Of a stretch of 64,000 bases of DNA, positions 43,843-54,355 are shown piece after piece (within the stretch, counting starts at the first letter, position 1; every line of letters begins with the position of its first letter). A program made the translations under genes and the position numbers. The DNA is from Exiguobacterium sp. 9-2. Lineage in GTDB: Bacteria > Bacillota > Bacilli > Exiguobacteriales > Exiguobacteriaceae. The notes beneath the pieces were generated by a model. The model made no database searches and was not told where the DNA came from. It worked only from the letters and a program-made list of their open reading frames with translations. The stretch is taken from contig NZ_CP142850.1 in NCBI RefSeq assembly GCF_036287235.1, positions 956,001-1,020,000 on the forward strand, read 5' to 3'.

Positions 43843-44457
43843 ATGAAACTGATTATTTTTGGAGCGACTGGTCAAACTGGACAAGAACTAGTCAAACAGG
43901 CGATTGATCACGGGCATGAGGTCACAGCATTTGTCCGCAGTCCAGAAAAACTGACACTACATGACGAACGGTTACAAGTCGTAAAGGGCGACGTGCTCGA
44001 TCAAGAAGCGGTAACAGCTGCTGTTGCCGGACAAGATGCTGTCCTGACAGCACTCGGTACGGAGAGTCTTGCGTATAGTGGTTTTTTAGAACGAAGTCTC
44101 GTCCGGATCGTGACAGCGATGAAGAAACAGGGGATAGAGCGGATCGGTTATGTCGCGTCTGCCGGTGTCGATGATGAATTACCTGGTGTGCAAGGGATGC
44201 TCGCTCAGCGGATTCTGAAGAATCCATTAAAAGATCACCGTCAAGCGATTTCACTCCTCCAGCAGGCGGATCTTGACTATACGGTAGCCCGTCCACTCCG
44301 TTTACTGAACGGTCCGTTAACCGGACTCTATCGCCAAGCGGATACAGGTGTACCGGAAGATGCGAAACAAATCAATCGTGCAGATGTGGCACATTTCCTC
44401 TTAGAGGCGATCGAAACAGAAGATCACATCAAGTCGAGTGTCGGTCTCGCTGAATGA
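43843..44457 (+). CDS. NAD(P)-binding atypical SDR (NmrA-like)
   Basis: 204-aa cytosolic Rossmann protein. GATGQTGQELV at residues 7-17 is the dinucleotide motif of atypical SDRs; VTAFVRSPEKL and VKGDVLD follow as in the NmrA/YwnB group. Often linked to oxidative or electrophile stress; substrate unknown. ATG at 43843 has AAAGG upstream. Confidence 0.85.
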   Translation: MKLIIFGATGQTGQELVKQAIDHGHEVTAFVRSPEKLTLHDERLQVVKGDVLDQEAVTAAVAGQDAVLTALGTESLAYSGFLERSLVRIVTAMKKQGIERIGYVASAGVDDELPGVQGMLAQRILKNPLKDHRQAISLLQQADLDYTVARPLRLLNGPLTGLYRQADTGVPEDAKQINRADVAHFLLEAIETEDHIKSSVGLAE

Positions 44458-44460
44458 AGA

Positions 44461-44497
44461 AGAAAGGTCTCGCCCGTCATACGGAAGAGACCTTTTT
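44461..44497. terminator. Bidirectional terminator between NmrA-like and amylase genes
   Basis: Stem AAAGGTCTC / GAGACCTTT with T-run, 15-nt loop, between convergent genes. Confidence 0.85.
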
Positions 44498-44503
44498 ACG
44501 TGA

Positions 44504-46057
<1,554 letters not shown>

Positions 46058-46066
46058 TTATGATTT

Positions 46067-46081
46067 ATGAAAACGCTTGCA
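46067..46081 (-). promoter_or_regulatory. cre site (CcpA) in the amylase promoter region
   Basis: ATGAAAACGCTTGCA matches WTGNAANCGNWNNCW fully and overlaps the expected transcript start region of the amylase gene. Confidence 0.7.
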
Positions 46082-46382
46082 TGATTCATTATAGTGAAGC
46101 CTTAGAGGAAAGGAATATCGTCCCGGATTCTTATTTGTCAGTGTCTTTCGTTCGTGACTTTTGACCCTAGAATATTTCTTTCGAAGAATTATTTTGATGC
46201 AATTGATGTCTTAGACGAAAAAAATCAGGACCATCTAACCGTTGTCTTTCGATAAAGAATCTGAACGACGACTCATCTTCAAAAAAGCAGGTCTATCGTC
46301 CATCTTCCACCATGAATGGATTCGATGTGAAAATGAGCGTGTAACATCCGTTTTCATACATACCAATCGAGGGGGAACACGC
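46082..46382. other. Divergent intergenic region between amylase and nuclease genes
   Basis: About 300 nt without a supportable gene. It must hold the promoters of both divergent genes, but I can assign no clear -35/-10 pair on the plus strand. No strong hairpin or repeat was seen. Confidence 0.4.
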
Positions 46383-47207
46383 ATGAACTGGAAGTCAAAG
46401 GTCACAGGTGCACTTGCCGCAACACTTGCGCTCGGGTCAATCGTCTTTACACCGGTCACTGCAAAAACAGTCGATCCAAAACAAGTAGCGGCAGGTCCGC
46501 AGATGGTTACATCTCAATCAACGATCGATGCGTACTATCTACCGGCAGCAGGAAAGACAGGGGCAGCGTTGAAGGCATCGCTGCACGATATCATCGACAA
46601 CCATACACAAGTGTCATACGACACAGTATGGACAGCACTGAAAGAAACGGATCAAGATCCAAACAATGCGAACAACGTTATCGAGTTATACACGGGGAAA
46701 TCGATTGCGAAAAGTAGCAATGGTGGAAATGTCGGTCAATGGAACCGGGAACACGTCTGGGCAAAGTCGCACGGTGACTTTGGTACGACGAACGGACCGG
46801 GAACAGACTTGCATCATTTGCGTCCGGAAGATGTCGTCGTCAACAGCGCACGTGGGAATCTTGATTTCGACAATGGCGGTACGAAATATAGTGGATGCGA
46901 TTGCTACCGTGATGGCGATTCGTGGGAACCACCGAACCGAGTCAAAGGTGACATCGCGCGGATGATCTTCTACATGGCAGTTCGTTACGAAGGTGGCGGA
47001 GAAATCGATCTCGAAGCCTCAGAAAACGTCAACAATGGAACGAACCCATTACATGGAAAATTATCGACGCTGAAAGCATGGAATAAGCTTGATCCAGTCG
47101 ATAGCTTCGAAATGCGTCGTAACGACGTCATCTTCGAGAAGTGGCAAAAAAACCGGAATCCATTCATTGATCATCCGGAATACGTGACATCAATTTGGGG
47201 AAATTGA
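46383..47207 (+). CDS. Secreted endonuclease I family nuclease
   Basis: 274-aa secreted nuclease of the EndA/NucM/Bsn group (His-Me finger). Signal peptide at residues 1-27; the catalytic block WNREHVWAKSHG (about 118-129) and DLHHLRP follow, with a metal-coordinating NSARGN later. It would degrade extracellular DNA or RNA for nutrients. GAGGGGG precedes ATG at 46383; the frame is open upstream but without signal peptide or SD. Confidence 0.9.
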   Translation: MNWKSKVTGALAATLALGSIVFTPVTAKTVDPKQVAAGPQMVTSQSTIDAYYLPAAGKTGAALKASLHDIIDNHTQVSYDTVWTALKETDQDPNNANNVIELYTGKSIAKSSNGGNVGQWNREHVWAKSHGDFGTTNGPGTDLHHLRPEDVVVNSARGNLDFDNGGTKYSGCDCYRDGDSWEPPNRVKGDIARMIFYMAVRYEGGGEIDLEASENVNNGTNPLHGKLSTLKAWNKLDPVDSFEMRRNDVIFEKWQKNRNPFIDHPEYVTSIWGN

Positions 47208-47356
47208 TGACGAGTCAATCAATAGGAAAATGCGATGTTCTCGATTCAGAGAAGATCGCATTTTTTTGGAGGTAAAGCCCGTCAGGTTGAAACTTTTTGC
47301 AAGCATCATTCGTACAGCATACCGTAACCCATTTTTTAGCAGAAAGGTCGTACGGT

Positions 47357-47941
47357 ATGATTAAACGCACGTTCAACAAACGAAATATCAAATGGATGGT
47401 TGGTGGAGGACTCGTCGCTTGTGTCGCCTTCTGGTACAGTGTCGGGATTTTCGTCAACAGAGGAGAACGACCACTTGCGGATGGGTCGTCGCCGTATGTC
47501 ATCGTTCTTGGCGCAGGTGTCAAAGGGGAGAAACCGTCGCAAATCTTACATAATCGGATTCAGGCGGCAGCCGCATATGGGAAACAACACCCGAATGTCC
47601 GCTTCATCTTGAGTGGTGGACAAGGACCGGATGAGGATATCTCGGAAGCAGAAGCGATGCGACGCGGAATGGTGGCGTCTGGCATTGAAGCGGAGCGACT
47701 GGTTCTTGAGTCCAGTTCGACATCGACGACGGAAAATCTACAGTATTCAAAAGACTTATTACCAAAGAATGTCCGACGTGTCTCAATTGTCACGTCAGAT
47801 TTTCATCTGTACCGCGCTCGAAAAGAGGCGAAACAACTGGGGTTACTGACGGACGCGATTCCGGCAGAGACACCTCTTTCAGGTGTCCTTCGTTTCGGGA
47901 TACGTGAACGCGTCGCGATTCTTGTTCAATTCCTACGTTAA
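47357..47941 (+). CDS. YdcF/SanA-like DUF218 membrane protein
   Basis: 194 aa with one N-terminal helix (about residues 14-32) and a DUF218 domain outside or at the membrane. The family strings YVIVLGAGVKG, ILSGGQGPDE, SEAEAMRR, TTENLQYS and IVTSDFHLYRA are all seen. DUF218 proteins include SanA and YdcF, with envelope-related roles that are poorly defined. AGAAAGG precedes ATG at 47357. Confidence 0.85.
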   Translation: MIKRTFNKRNIKWMVGGGLVACVAFWYSVGIFVNRGERPLADGSSPYVIVLGAGVKGEKPSQILHNRIQAAAAYGKQHPNVRFILSGGQGPDEDISEAEAMRRGMVASGIEAERLVLESSSTSTTENLQYSKDLLPKNVRRVSIVTSDFHLYRARKEAKQLGLLTDAIPAETPLSGVLRFGIRERVAILVQFLR

Positions 47942-47970
47942 AAAACCCCGACGTGTTGAACACATCGGGG
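47941..47970 (-). terminator. Terminator after the YtxH gene
   Basis: Stem CCCCGA.GTGT / ACAC.TCGGGG, with the U-run on the minus strand. It overlaps the stop codon of the convergent DUF218 gene. Confidence 0.8.
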
Positions 47971-47994
47971 AGAATGAAGAAGTACACCAAACGA

Positions 47995-48546
47995 TTAGAT
48001 GCCTTCACCTTTATTTTTTTCCTCAGAAGATTGAGCATCATTTGCTTGTTGATTAGAAGCATCGTGCTCAGCAGGTGGTTCTTCTTTGCCAAGTGCGACA
48101 TCTTTCGCTTCGACGACTTTATTGCTGATAGAACTCAGGTCACCTTTTGTCTCATTGACTGTATCTTTCACAGTCGAAGCATCAGACTTCACTGTTTCAA
48201 GTTCTGTGTTCACTTTGTCATAGACGTTTTGAACGTCAGACGCCACTTCTTGGATGATACTTGAAGCACTCTTTACCTGATTGATAACTTGCGACGCTTT
48301 GCCCGACGGATCTTCCTTGATGGAAGACGCGAGTGTCGAGACGGAATCCTTCGCACCACGTAAGCTTTGTTTCGTGTTTTGACGGGACGAAGAACTAAGT
48401 AGCGTTAATAGTCCGCCGACAAGGGCACCGATTAACATCCCTGTGACAAGATTAACTTGACGACCGGATGATTCCTCCTGATCAAACTGACGATTCGGAT
48501 GTTCTGCGTGCGTTGCGTGTGGATCATGTTGAAGATTCGGTTCCAT
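47995..48546 (-). CDS. YtxH domain general-stress-type protein
   Basis: 183 aa. A hydrophobic stretch (LVTGMLIGALVGGLLTLLSS, about residues 33-52) is the YtxH signature; the remainder is a long, hydrophilic coiled-coil-like region rich in Ser, Asp and Lys. YtxH proteins belong to the sigma-B general stress regulon in B. subtilis. ATG at 48546 has AAGGAG 8 nt before it. A good sigma-B-type promoter lies just upstream, supporting the stress role. Confidence 0.82.
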   Translation of the reverse strand: MEPNLQHDPHATHAEHPNRQFDQEESSGRQVNLVTGMLIGALVGGLLTLLSSSSRQNTKQSLRGAKDSVSTLASSIKEDPSGKASQVINQVKSASSIIQEVASDVQNVYDKVNTELETVKSDASTVKDTVNETKGDLSSISNKVVEAKDVALGKEEPPAEHDASNQQANDAQSSEEKNKGEGI

Positions 48547-48587
48547 AATAAACACTCCTTGAGATAGTATTTAACCATGATATGGAT

Positions 48588-48612
48588 ATACCCTTGTGAG
48601 CAAATCAAAAAC
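48588..48612 (-). promoter_or_regulatory. Sigma-B-type promoter of the YtxH gene
   Basis: Minus-strand GTTTTT-N13-GGGTAT, about 40 nt before the start codon; consensus is GTTTAA-N12-14-GGGTAT. The -10 is perfect and the -35 matches 4 of 6. Confidence 0.65.
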
Positions 48613-48643
48613 ATCTAAAAAAAAAACATGTATTTGAAATGAA

Positions 48644-48674
48644 TTTAAAAAGACCACCGTGATATGATGGTCTT
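48644..48674 (-). terminator. Terminator after the 57-aa membrane protein gene
   Basis: Stem AAGACCA / TGGTCTT extended inward, followed by a U-rich run on the minus strand, just past the stop at 48681. Confidence 0.7.
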
Positions 48675-48680
48675 AGAGGT

Positions 48681-48854
48681 TCATTTGTTGGATGAATCAT
48701 CATCATTTTCGTGACGAAGTTTTCGGTTGATTTCATCATAATCGATTTCGATATCGTCCTTGTTGCCCTTATAGCCATATCCTTTTGAAATGACAATGAT
48801 CGAGGCGACCAAGACGAATACGATGATGAGAATGGAGACGACATATAGCCACAT
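48681..48854 (-). CDS. 57-aa single-helix membrane protein (YtzI-like)
   Basis: One N-terminal helix (about residues 3-22) followed by an acidic tail with KGYGYKG and DEINRKL. GGAGGAG precedes ATG at 48854. Its own terminator and SD support a real gene. Resemblance to B. subtilis YtzI is only in size and the SKxYxYK-like start of the tail, so the name is tentative. Function unknown. Confidence 0.65.
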   Translation of the reverse strand: MWLYVVSILIIVFVLVASIIVISKGYGYKGNKDDIEIDYDEINRKLRHENDDDSSNK

Positions 48855-48980
48855 AGTCCACTCCTCCTTTCATTCACTTTCTAGTATGACGGAAAAAGCA
48901 GCATCCGTCTAAACGAAATTGTAGGTTGTGTGCTAAACTGATTTCAGATAAACATGTTAAACAGAACGAGGTGACGACGG

Positions 48981-50084
48981 ATGAGTATTTTGGTTGTAGA
49001 TGACGAATTAACAAATTTAATGCTCTTAGAGCGATTGTTAGAAAATGAAGGATATGACGTCGTCAAAGCCATGAGTGGAGAAGAAGCAATCGAATTGATG
49101 GAGGATCCATTGTTCATTGAGCAATTAGATGTCGTCCTGCTCGACGTTGAGATGCCGGGAATCAGCGGAATCGAGGCGACACGTTTGATCCGAAAACGGT
49201 TTGGTCTTGATGAACTACCAATCCTGATCGTCTCGGGTCGATCAAACGAAGAAGATATCGTTGATGGATTGAATGCAGGGGCATCTGATTACACGACGAA
49301 ACCGATTCGAAAAACGGAATTGCTCGCACGAGTTCGTAATGCGATCGGTCTGAAGCAAGCAATCGATGCACGAAAACGATATGAAAAAGTGCTACAGGAA
49401 GACTTTGATTTGGCGCAAAAACTGCAACAGAGTGTGCTTAGTGCCAATATCGAAGACGATGAGATCCGCATCATGGCGACCTATATCCCGTCTAAGAAAC
49501 TAGCGGGAGACATGTATGCCTGGTATCGCATCTCTCAGAATAAATACGGCATCATCTTATTTGACGTCATGGGACACGGTGTCTCCTCTGCATTGATTAC
49601 GATGGGGATGAGTTCAATCTTGTTTGAACTCGTGCACCGGATTGGTGATCCGGCTCAAGTGCTTGAAGAATTGAATCAACAGATGAGTCGACTGTTTCCG
49701 GGAGACGAGACAGAAATCTATTTCACGGCTGTCTACCTTTATATCGACTTAGATGAAATGAAACTCAGCTATGCGAACGCGGGGCATCCACCTGGTTTGT
49801 TGCGGATGAACGATCAAATCATTCCGCTTGAGAATACGGGACTTCCTGTTGGTATGTTCGAAGACTCGACGTATTCGAGCAAGACGATCGACATCGTCTC
49901 ACCAGGATGTGTCTATCTGTACACGGATGGTTTCATGGAATTGTACAGTAAAGGTATTGATGAAGGAATTCATGCCATCCAAAATCTGATTGAACAACAA
50001 GGACCGAACATCCATCAGCTGATTCAACCGGATCAGAGCGATGAAGCGGATGATCTTTGTCTCGTGACAGTCGAAATCAATTAA
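48981..50084 (+). CDS. Response regulator with PP2C (SpoIIE/RsbU-like) phosphatase output
   Basis: 367 aa. Receiver domain at residues 1-122 with the phospho-acceptor Asp55 in VVLLDVEMPG and the Lys in TTKPIR; a helical linker containing LAQKLQQSVL; then a PP2C-type serine phosphatase (about 165-365) with metal-site strings GDMYAW, FDVMGHG and YTDGFMEL. Such proteins dephosphorylate anti-sigma-factor antagonists, so this could link a phosphorelay to sigma-B. It lies near Hpt and CheV genes but no kinase. GAGGTGA precedes ATG at 48981. Confidence 0.9.
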   Translation: MSILVVDDELTNLMLLERLLENEGYDVVKAMSGEEAIELMEDPLFIEQLDVVLLDVEMPGISGIEATRLIRKRFGLDELPILIVSGRSNEEDIVDGLNAGASDYTTKPIRKTELLARVRNAIGLKQAIDARKRYEKVLQEDFDLAQKLQQSVLSANIEDDEIRIMATYIPSKKLAGDMYAWYRISQNKYGIILFDVMGHGVSSALITMGMSSILFELVHRIGDPAQVLEELNQQMSRLFPGDETEIYFTAVYLYIDLDEMKLSYANAGHPPGLLRMNDQIIPLENTGLPVGMFEDSTYSSKTIDIVSPGCVYLYTDGFMELYSKGIDEGIHAIQNLIEQQGPNIHQLIQPDQSDEADDLCLVTVEIN

Positions 50085-50096
50085 CATGTAAATGAA

Positions 50097-50136
50097 GAAG
50101 ACTCAGCGACAGAAACACCGTCACTGAGTCTTTTTT
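50097..50136 (+). terminator. Terminator after the receiver-PP2C gene
   Basis: Stem AGACTCAG.GAC / GTC.CTGAGTCT followed by six T. Confidence 0.88.
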
Positions 50137-50165
50137 GAGTCATACAAGTCTTGCGCTTACTTGAA

Positions 50166-51101
50166 CTAGAAGAACCTTCTCCGCCATAAGATGAATGCGG
50201 CAAGACCAGAGAAGAAGATCATCATGCCGAAGACGATCCAAAAACCGATGACTTCTCCTTCCCAAGGGACATGGACGTTCATTCCGAACATCCCAGATAT
50301 CATCGTCGGAATCGAGATGACGATCGTAATCGAGGCGAGGAACTTCATGACGAAGTTGACATTGTTCGAGATGACGGAACCGAATGTATCCATCGTCGAA
50401 CTGATGATGTCTTTATAGATTTGTGCCATTTCCATTGCTTGCCGGTGTTCGACGAAGACATCTTCGAGTAAGTCTTCATCGTCTTCGTGTTTCTCAAGAC
50501 TCGGTGTCTTGATGATTCGGTCGAGGACACCATCGTTCGATTTCAAGGATGTCATGAAATAGACCAATGATTTCTGAAGGTTCATGAGTTGAAAGATTTC
50601 TTGATTTCGCATCGAACGTTGTAATTCTTCCTCGAGTTCATCCATCCGTCGATCGATTTGGCGTAAGAAACGGAGATACGAGGAACTGACTTTATAGAGA
50701 ATCTGAAATACGAAGCGCGATCGATAATTCGTCCGGAATCCTCGCAACTTACCACTCGAGAATAACGTCAGGACATCGAGCTGTTGCGAACAAACGGTGA
50801 TGAAATGACGGGATGTCACGATGATACCGAGCGGAATCGTATTATAACGGCGTCCTGATGATTCTTCTTCGATGTAGGGAACGTCGACGATCATCAGTAG
50901 GCCTTCTTCATCTTTTTCAAAACGTGGTTTTTCTTCCACGTCCAAAGGGTCATAAATGAAATCCTCTGGAATATTCGTAGCAGCGATGACTTGGTCGGCT
51001 TCATCCTTGGTCGGATTGACAAGATGGATCCAGGAACCTTTCGTAAACTCCTGTATCTCGTTGACTGCCCCAGTGACATCGCTTCGATAAATCGTCAACA
51101 T
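50166..51101 (-). CDS. corA: CorA family magnesium/divalent cation channel
   Basis: 311-aa membrane protein. A large cytosolic N-domain with a long coiled helix (about residues 140-245), then two C-terminal helices; the first ends in the selectivity motif GMFGMN. The C terminus is basic (WRRRFF). It forms a pentameric Mg2+ channel. GGAGGG precedes ATG at 51101. It stands between the receiver-PP2C and Hpt genes but on the opposite strand. Confidence 0.92.
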   Translation of the reverse strand: MLTIYRSDVTGAVNEIQEFTKGSWIHLVNPTKDEADQVIAATNIPEDFIYDPLDVEEKPRFEKDEEGLLMIVDVPYIEEESSGRRYNTIPLGIIVTSRHFITVCSQQLDVLTLFSSGKLRGFRTNYRSRFVFQILYKVSSSYLRFLRQIDRRMDELEEELQRSMRNQEIFQLMNLQKSLVYFMTSLKSNDGVLDRIIKTPSLEKHEDDEDLLEDVFVEHRQAMEMAQIYKDIISSTMDTFGSVISNNVNFVMKFLASITIVISIPTMISGMFGMNVHVPWEGEVIGFWIVFGMMIFFSGLAAFILWRRRFF

Positions 51102-51223
51102 ATTGTCTATCCCTCCTGCTCTTCACTGTCTCATTATAGAAATAGAAACGATGGCGTGTAAATGATTCTCCGATTTTTTTTTACGAAGATTAGTGATAAG
51201 ATGAAAACAGAGGAGGGGAAGAC

Positions 51224-51592
51224 ATGCCTTTTTTTAATGCTAAGAAGCTCGAAGAACTTCAATCGATCGCGGGTGGGGATCACGCGTTCCTTCAAAAAAT
51301 TGGAGAAACGTATATCGCGCAGTTCGATCGAAAGTTTCCTGAACTGAAAGATGCCGTCGCTAAACAAGATGCTGAGCAAACTGAAAAGCTCGCTCACTTG
51401 CTAAAAGGTGCTTCCTATTCCGTTGCCGCTGATGATTTAGCCGATGATTTCGAACTGCTTGAAAAAGAAGCAGAATCCGGTTCCATGACCGGTACGCAAG
51501 AAATCGTCGATCGGATTGAAGACAGCATGGTTGAATTCCGGGTCATCTGGCTCGATGTGTTTACTGGAAAAAATCTTGACGTACTGCGTTGA
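51224..51592 (+). CDS. Histidine phosphotransfer (Hpt) domain protein
   Basis: 122-aa all-helical cytosolic protein. The phospho-acceptor is His58 in LAHLLKGAS, the core Hpt pattern, followed by the helix that packs against it. Free-standing Hpt proteins shuttle phosphate between a hybrid kinase and a response regulator. No hybrid kinase is in this window. AGAGGAGG precedes ATG at 51224. It is convergent with cheV and close to the receiver-PP2C gene, its most likely local partner (inference). Confidence 0.85.
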   Translation: MPFFNAKKLEELQSIAGGDHAFLQKIGETYIAQFDRKFPELKDAVAKQDAEQTEKLAHLLKGASYSVAADDLADDFELLEKEAESGSMTGTQEIVDRIEDSMVEFRVIWLDVFTGKNLDVLR

Positions 51593-51607
51593 GGAATCGA
51601 ATAGATT

Positions 51608-51637
51608 AAAAAAGCCGACATCTCGTCGGCTTTTTTT
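51608..51637. terminator. Bidirectional terminator between the Hpt and cheV genes
   Basis: Stem AAAAAGCCGAC / GTCGGCTTTTT, 5-nt loop, between convergent genes. Confidence 0.92.
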
Positions 51638-51645
51638 CTTTTTTC

Positions 51646-52524
51646 TTATAAGACGTATGAATCAACCGTTTCGATCAATCGACCGATTTCCGGTTTCGTG
51701 ATTTGTGCATTGACACCAACGGACTCGCCTTTATGGCGTAAATCGTCGGAAATCAAGGAAGAGAAGACAATGATCGGCAGTTCTGCATAACGATCATCTT
51801 CACGGAGTCGTTTCGTTAAATGAAGTCCATCCATCTTCGGCATCTCGATATCGGTGATCAGGAGATCACAGTTGCTTCCGTTCTCAAACGCATCAAAAGC
51901 TTCCTTACCATTGATGAACCACTTCAGTCCGTGGTAACCGGCTTCCTCGAGTGTTTCGATGATCAACGTCCGGAGCATTTCCGAGTCTTCGGCAATCCAG
52001 ATGATTTTATCGGACCGGTCACGGGACTGGACGCGACGTCCTTCTTCGCGGGCGAAGATATCCTTGCGTGAGAGCTCAAGGGCAATTTTTTCATAGTCGA
52101 GCAGGATGATCATCTTGTCTCCCGTTTTGACGACACCATTCGTTAACCCTTCGATGCCACGAGCAAGTTCGTTTGGTGTATCGATCTGTTCCCATGAGAT
52201 ACGACGGATTTCCGTCACGGAATCGACACGCAGGACGCTCTTTTCCCCATTGAATTCACAGATGATCAGTCGATCCTCGGTTGCTTCGTCGTGGGGAACA
52301 CCGATGACTGTAGGCAAATCGATCACCGTCATGACTTCGCCGCGGAGTTCGATCAATCCTTTGACAGCATCCGGTGTACCCGGAAGTGGTGTCATCGGGA
52401 GCGGAACGATGATTTCCCGAACCTTCATGACGTTGATACCGAACGTATACGGACCACAATGGAAGATGACGATCTCGAGTTCGTTCGTGCCGGCTTCTAA
52501 TAAAATATCGTGCTGATTGTACAT
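51646..52524 (-). CDS. cheV: Chemotaxis adaptor CheV (CheW - receiver)
   Basis: 292-aa cytosolic coupling protein. The CheW-like domain (residues about 14-150) contains GINVMKVREI and ELRGEVMTVIDL; the receiver domain (about 173-290) has the phospho-acceptor Asp225 in LLITDIEMP. It couples chemoreceptors to CheA and takes part in adaptation. AAAGGGG precedes ATG at 52524. No other che or fla genes are in the window. Confidence 0.94.
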   Translation of the reverse strand: MYNQHDILLEAGTNELEIVIFHCGPYTFGINVMKVREIIVPLPMTPLPGTPDAVKGLIELRGEVMTVIDLPTVIGVPHDEATEDRLIICEFNGEKSVLRVDSVTEIRRISWEQIDTPNELARGIEGLTNGVVKTGDKMIILLDYEKIALELSRKDIFAREEGRRVQSRDRSDKIIWIAEDSEMLRTLIIETLEEAGYHGLKWFINGKEAFDAFENGSNCDLLITDIEMPKMDGLHLTKRLREDDRYAELPIIVFSSLISDDLRHKGESVGVNAQITKPEIGRLIETVDSYVL

Positions 52525-52620
52525 ATGGTTGTGCCCCTTTCCATTACCTTCACTTCACTTCTGACTAGTTATCGGCATGCTACGTTAAAAATTCTAGTTC
52601 TGAATCGACAAAAAAAGTGT

Positions 52621-52635
52621 TGTAATCGCTTTCAT
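52621..52635 (-). promoter_or_regulatory. cre site between cheV and gapN
   Basis: On the minus strand ATGAAAGCGATTACA fits WTGNAANCGNWNNCW at all positions. It lies about 110 bp upstream of gapN and 100 bp upstream of cheV, so it might serve either divergent gene. Confidence 0.6.
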
Positions 52636-52742
52636 AATATGTTAAGCAAAAAGTTTGGCATTTGTCAGACCAATTGATTACAATAAGCTATGCAGCCACA
52701 CACTGAAATGAGAGAGATAAAAATAAATGGAGGTAGAGTGGA

Positions 52743-54182
52743 ATGACTACAGCAACAACCTACACGTTTTTACTAGATGGAAAATGGCATGAAAGTGAAT
52801 CAAAAGAGACGATTGAAATCTCTTCACCATATAAAGAGGATCTTGTCGGTCGTGTTCAAGCGATGACAAAACCAGAAGTCGATCGTGCCATCGCTTCAGC
52901 GAAAGCGGCACAAGCAGAGTGGGCAAAACAACCAGCGAACAAACGGGCTGAACTGCTTCACGCTTGGGCAACGGAACTCGAGAAACGTGCGGACGAAATC
53001 GGTGAAGTCATCATGCGCGAAGTCGGTAAAGGACGTGCAGATGGCGTCAAAGAAGTCAAACGGACAGCTGAAATCATTCGCTACACTGCGGAAGAAGGTC
53101 TCCGTTTCGACGGTCAGATGATGCAAGGGGATTCGTTCCCAGGCGGTAGCGCGAAAAAAATCGCGGTCATCAAAAAAGCGCCACTCGGTGTCGTGCTTGC
53201 CATCTCACCGTTCAACTACCCAGTTAACTTGGCAGCAGCGAAACTCGCACCTGCACTCATGACAGGGAACGCCGTCGTCTTTAAACCGGCAACACAAGGT
53301 TCAATCAGCGGTATCTTAATGGTCGAGGCACTCGTCGCAGCAGGCCTTCCAGCTGGACTCGTAAACATCGTCACAGGTCGTGGATCAGTCATCGGTGATT
53401 ACTTGACAGCTCATCCGGGAATCAACATGATCACATTCACAGGTGGTACAGGAACAGGACAACATTTATCACGTCAATCTGCAATGATTCCACTTGTCCT
53501 TGAACTCGGTGGAAAAGACCCAGCACTCGTTCTTGAGGATGCGAACCTGTCCCTTGCAGCAGATCACATCATCAGTGGTGCATTCTCTTACTCAGGTCAA
53601 CGTTGTACAGCAATCAAACGTGTCTTCGTTCTCGATCACCAAGCGGATGCGCTTATTGAAGAACTTAAGACTCGAATTGCAAAATTGACAGTCGGTTCAC
53701 CTGAACAAGAAAGTGTCGTCGTACCACTCATCGATACGAAATCAGCGGACTTCGTCGAAGGCTTGATTACGGACGCAACAGACAAGGGCGCAACGCTCGT
53801 CACAGGTGGCGGACGTACAGCGAACTTGATCGAACCAACACTTCTTGACAACGTGACACGTGACATGCGCGTCGCTTGGGAAGAGCCGTTCGGACCAGTT
53901 CTTCCAATTATTCGTGTTAACTCGGTCGACGAAATGATCGCATACTCGAACGAATCAGAATACGGTCTTCAAGCAAGTGTCTTCACGGAAAACATCGATG
54001 CTGCGTTTGCGGTAGCGGACGCGCTTGAAACAGGTTCTGTTCAAATCAATGGACGTACGGAACGTGGTCCTGACCACTTCCCATTCATCGGTGTTAAATC
54101 ATCGGGTCTTGGTGTTCAAGGTGTCGGACGTAGCTTAGCTTCGATGACACGCGACAAATTAACAGTCCTCAACTTAAAATAA
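52743..54182 (+). CDS. gapN: NADP-dependent non-phosphorylating glyceraldehyde-3-phosphate dehydrogenase
   Basis: 479-aa cytosolic aldehyde dehydrogenase that oxidises glyceraldehyde-3-phosphate to 3-phosphoglycerate, making NADPH and bypassing an ATP step. Catalytic Cys288 lies in SGQRCTAIKR and the general base Glu254 in LELGGKDPA. The N-terminal and C-terminal patterns (INGRTERGPDHFPF) are those of Streptococcus GapN, distinguishing it from generic aldehyde dehydrogenases. TGGAGG precedes ATG at 52743. A cre site upstream suggests carbon-source control. Confidence 0.94.
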   Translation: MTTATTYTFLLDGKWHESESKETIEISSPYKEDLVGRVQAMTKPEVDRAIASAKAAQAEWAKQPANKRAELLHAWATELEKRADEIGEVIMREVGKGRADGVKEVKRTAEIIRYTAEEGLRFDGQMMQGDSFPGGSAKKIAVIKKAPLGVVLAISPFNYPVNLAAAKLAPALMTGNAVVFKPATQGSISGILMVEALVAAGLPAGLVNIVTGRGSVIGDYLTAHPGINMITFTGGTGTGQHLSRQSAMIPLVLELGGKDPALVLEDANLSLAADHIISGAFSYSGQRCTAIKRVFVLDHQADALIEELKTRIAKLTVGSPEQESVVVPLIDTKSADFVEGLITDATDKGATLVTGGGRTANLIEPTLLDNVTRDMRVAWEEPFGPVLPIIRVNSVDEMIAYSNESEYGLQASVFTENIDAAFAVADALETGSVQINGRTERGPDHFPFIGVKSSGLGVQGVGRSLASMTRDKLTVLNLK

Positions 54183-54189
54183 GTTTTTG

Positions 54190-54224
54190 ACCGACCTTTC
54201 AATCTGCGGAAAGGTCGGTTTTTT
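54190..54224 (+). terminator. Terminator after gapN
   Basis: Stem ACCGACCTTTC / GAAAGGTCGGT followed by six T. Confidence 0.92.
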
Positions 54225-54355
54225 GTGCATCCATTTCTTATACTCTAGCGTAAGCTAGACAACAAATATCATCCGTTGACGCACAAAGTTTGGCGCTATA
54301 GCTTCATTCTCTCTATAATGAAAGAAAATGGACGAGAGAAAAGAGGCGTGTAGGC

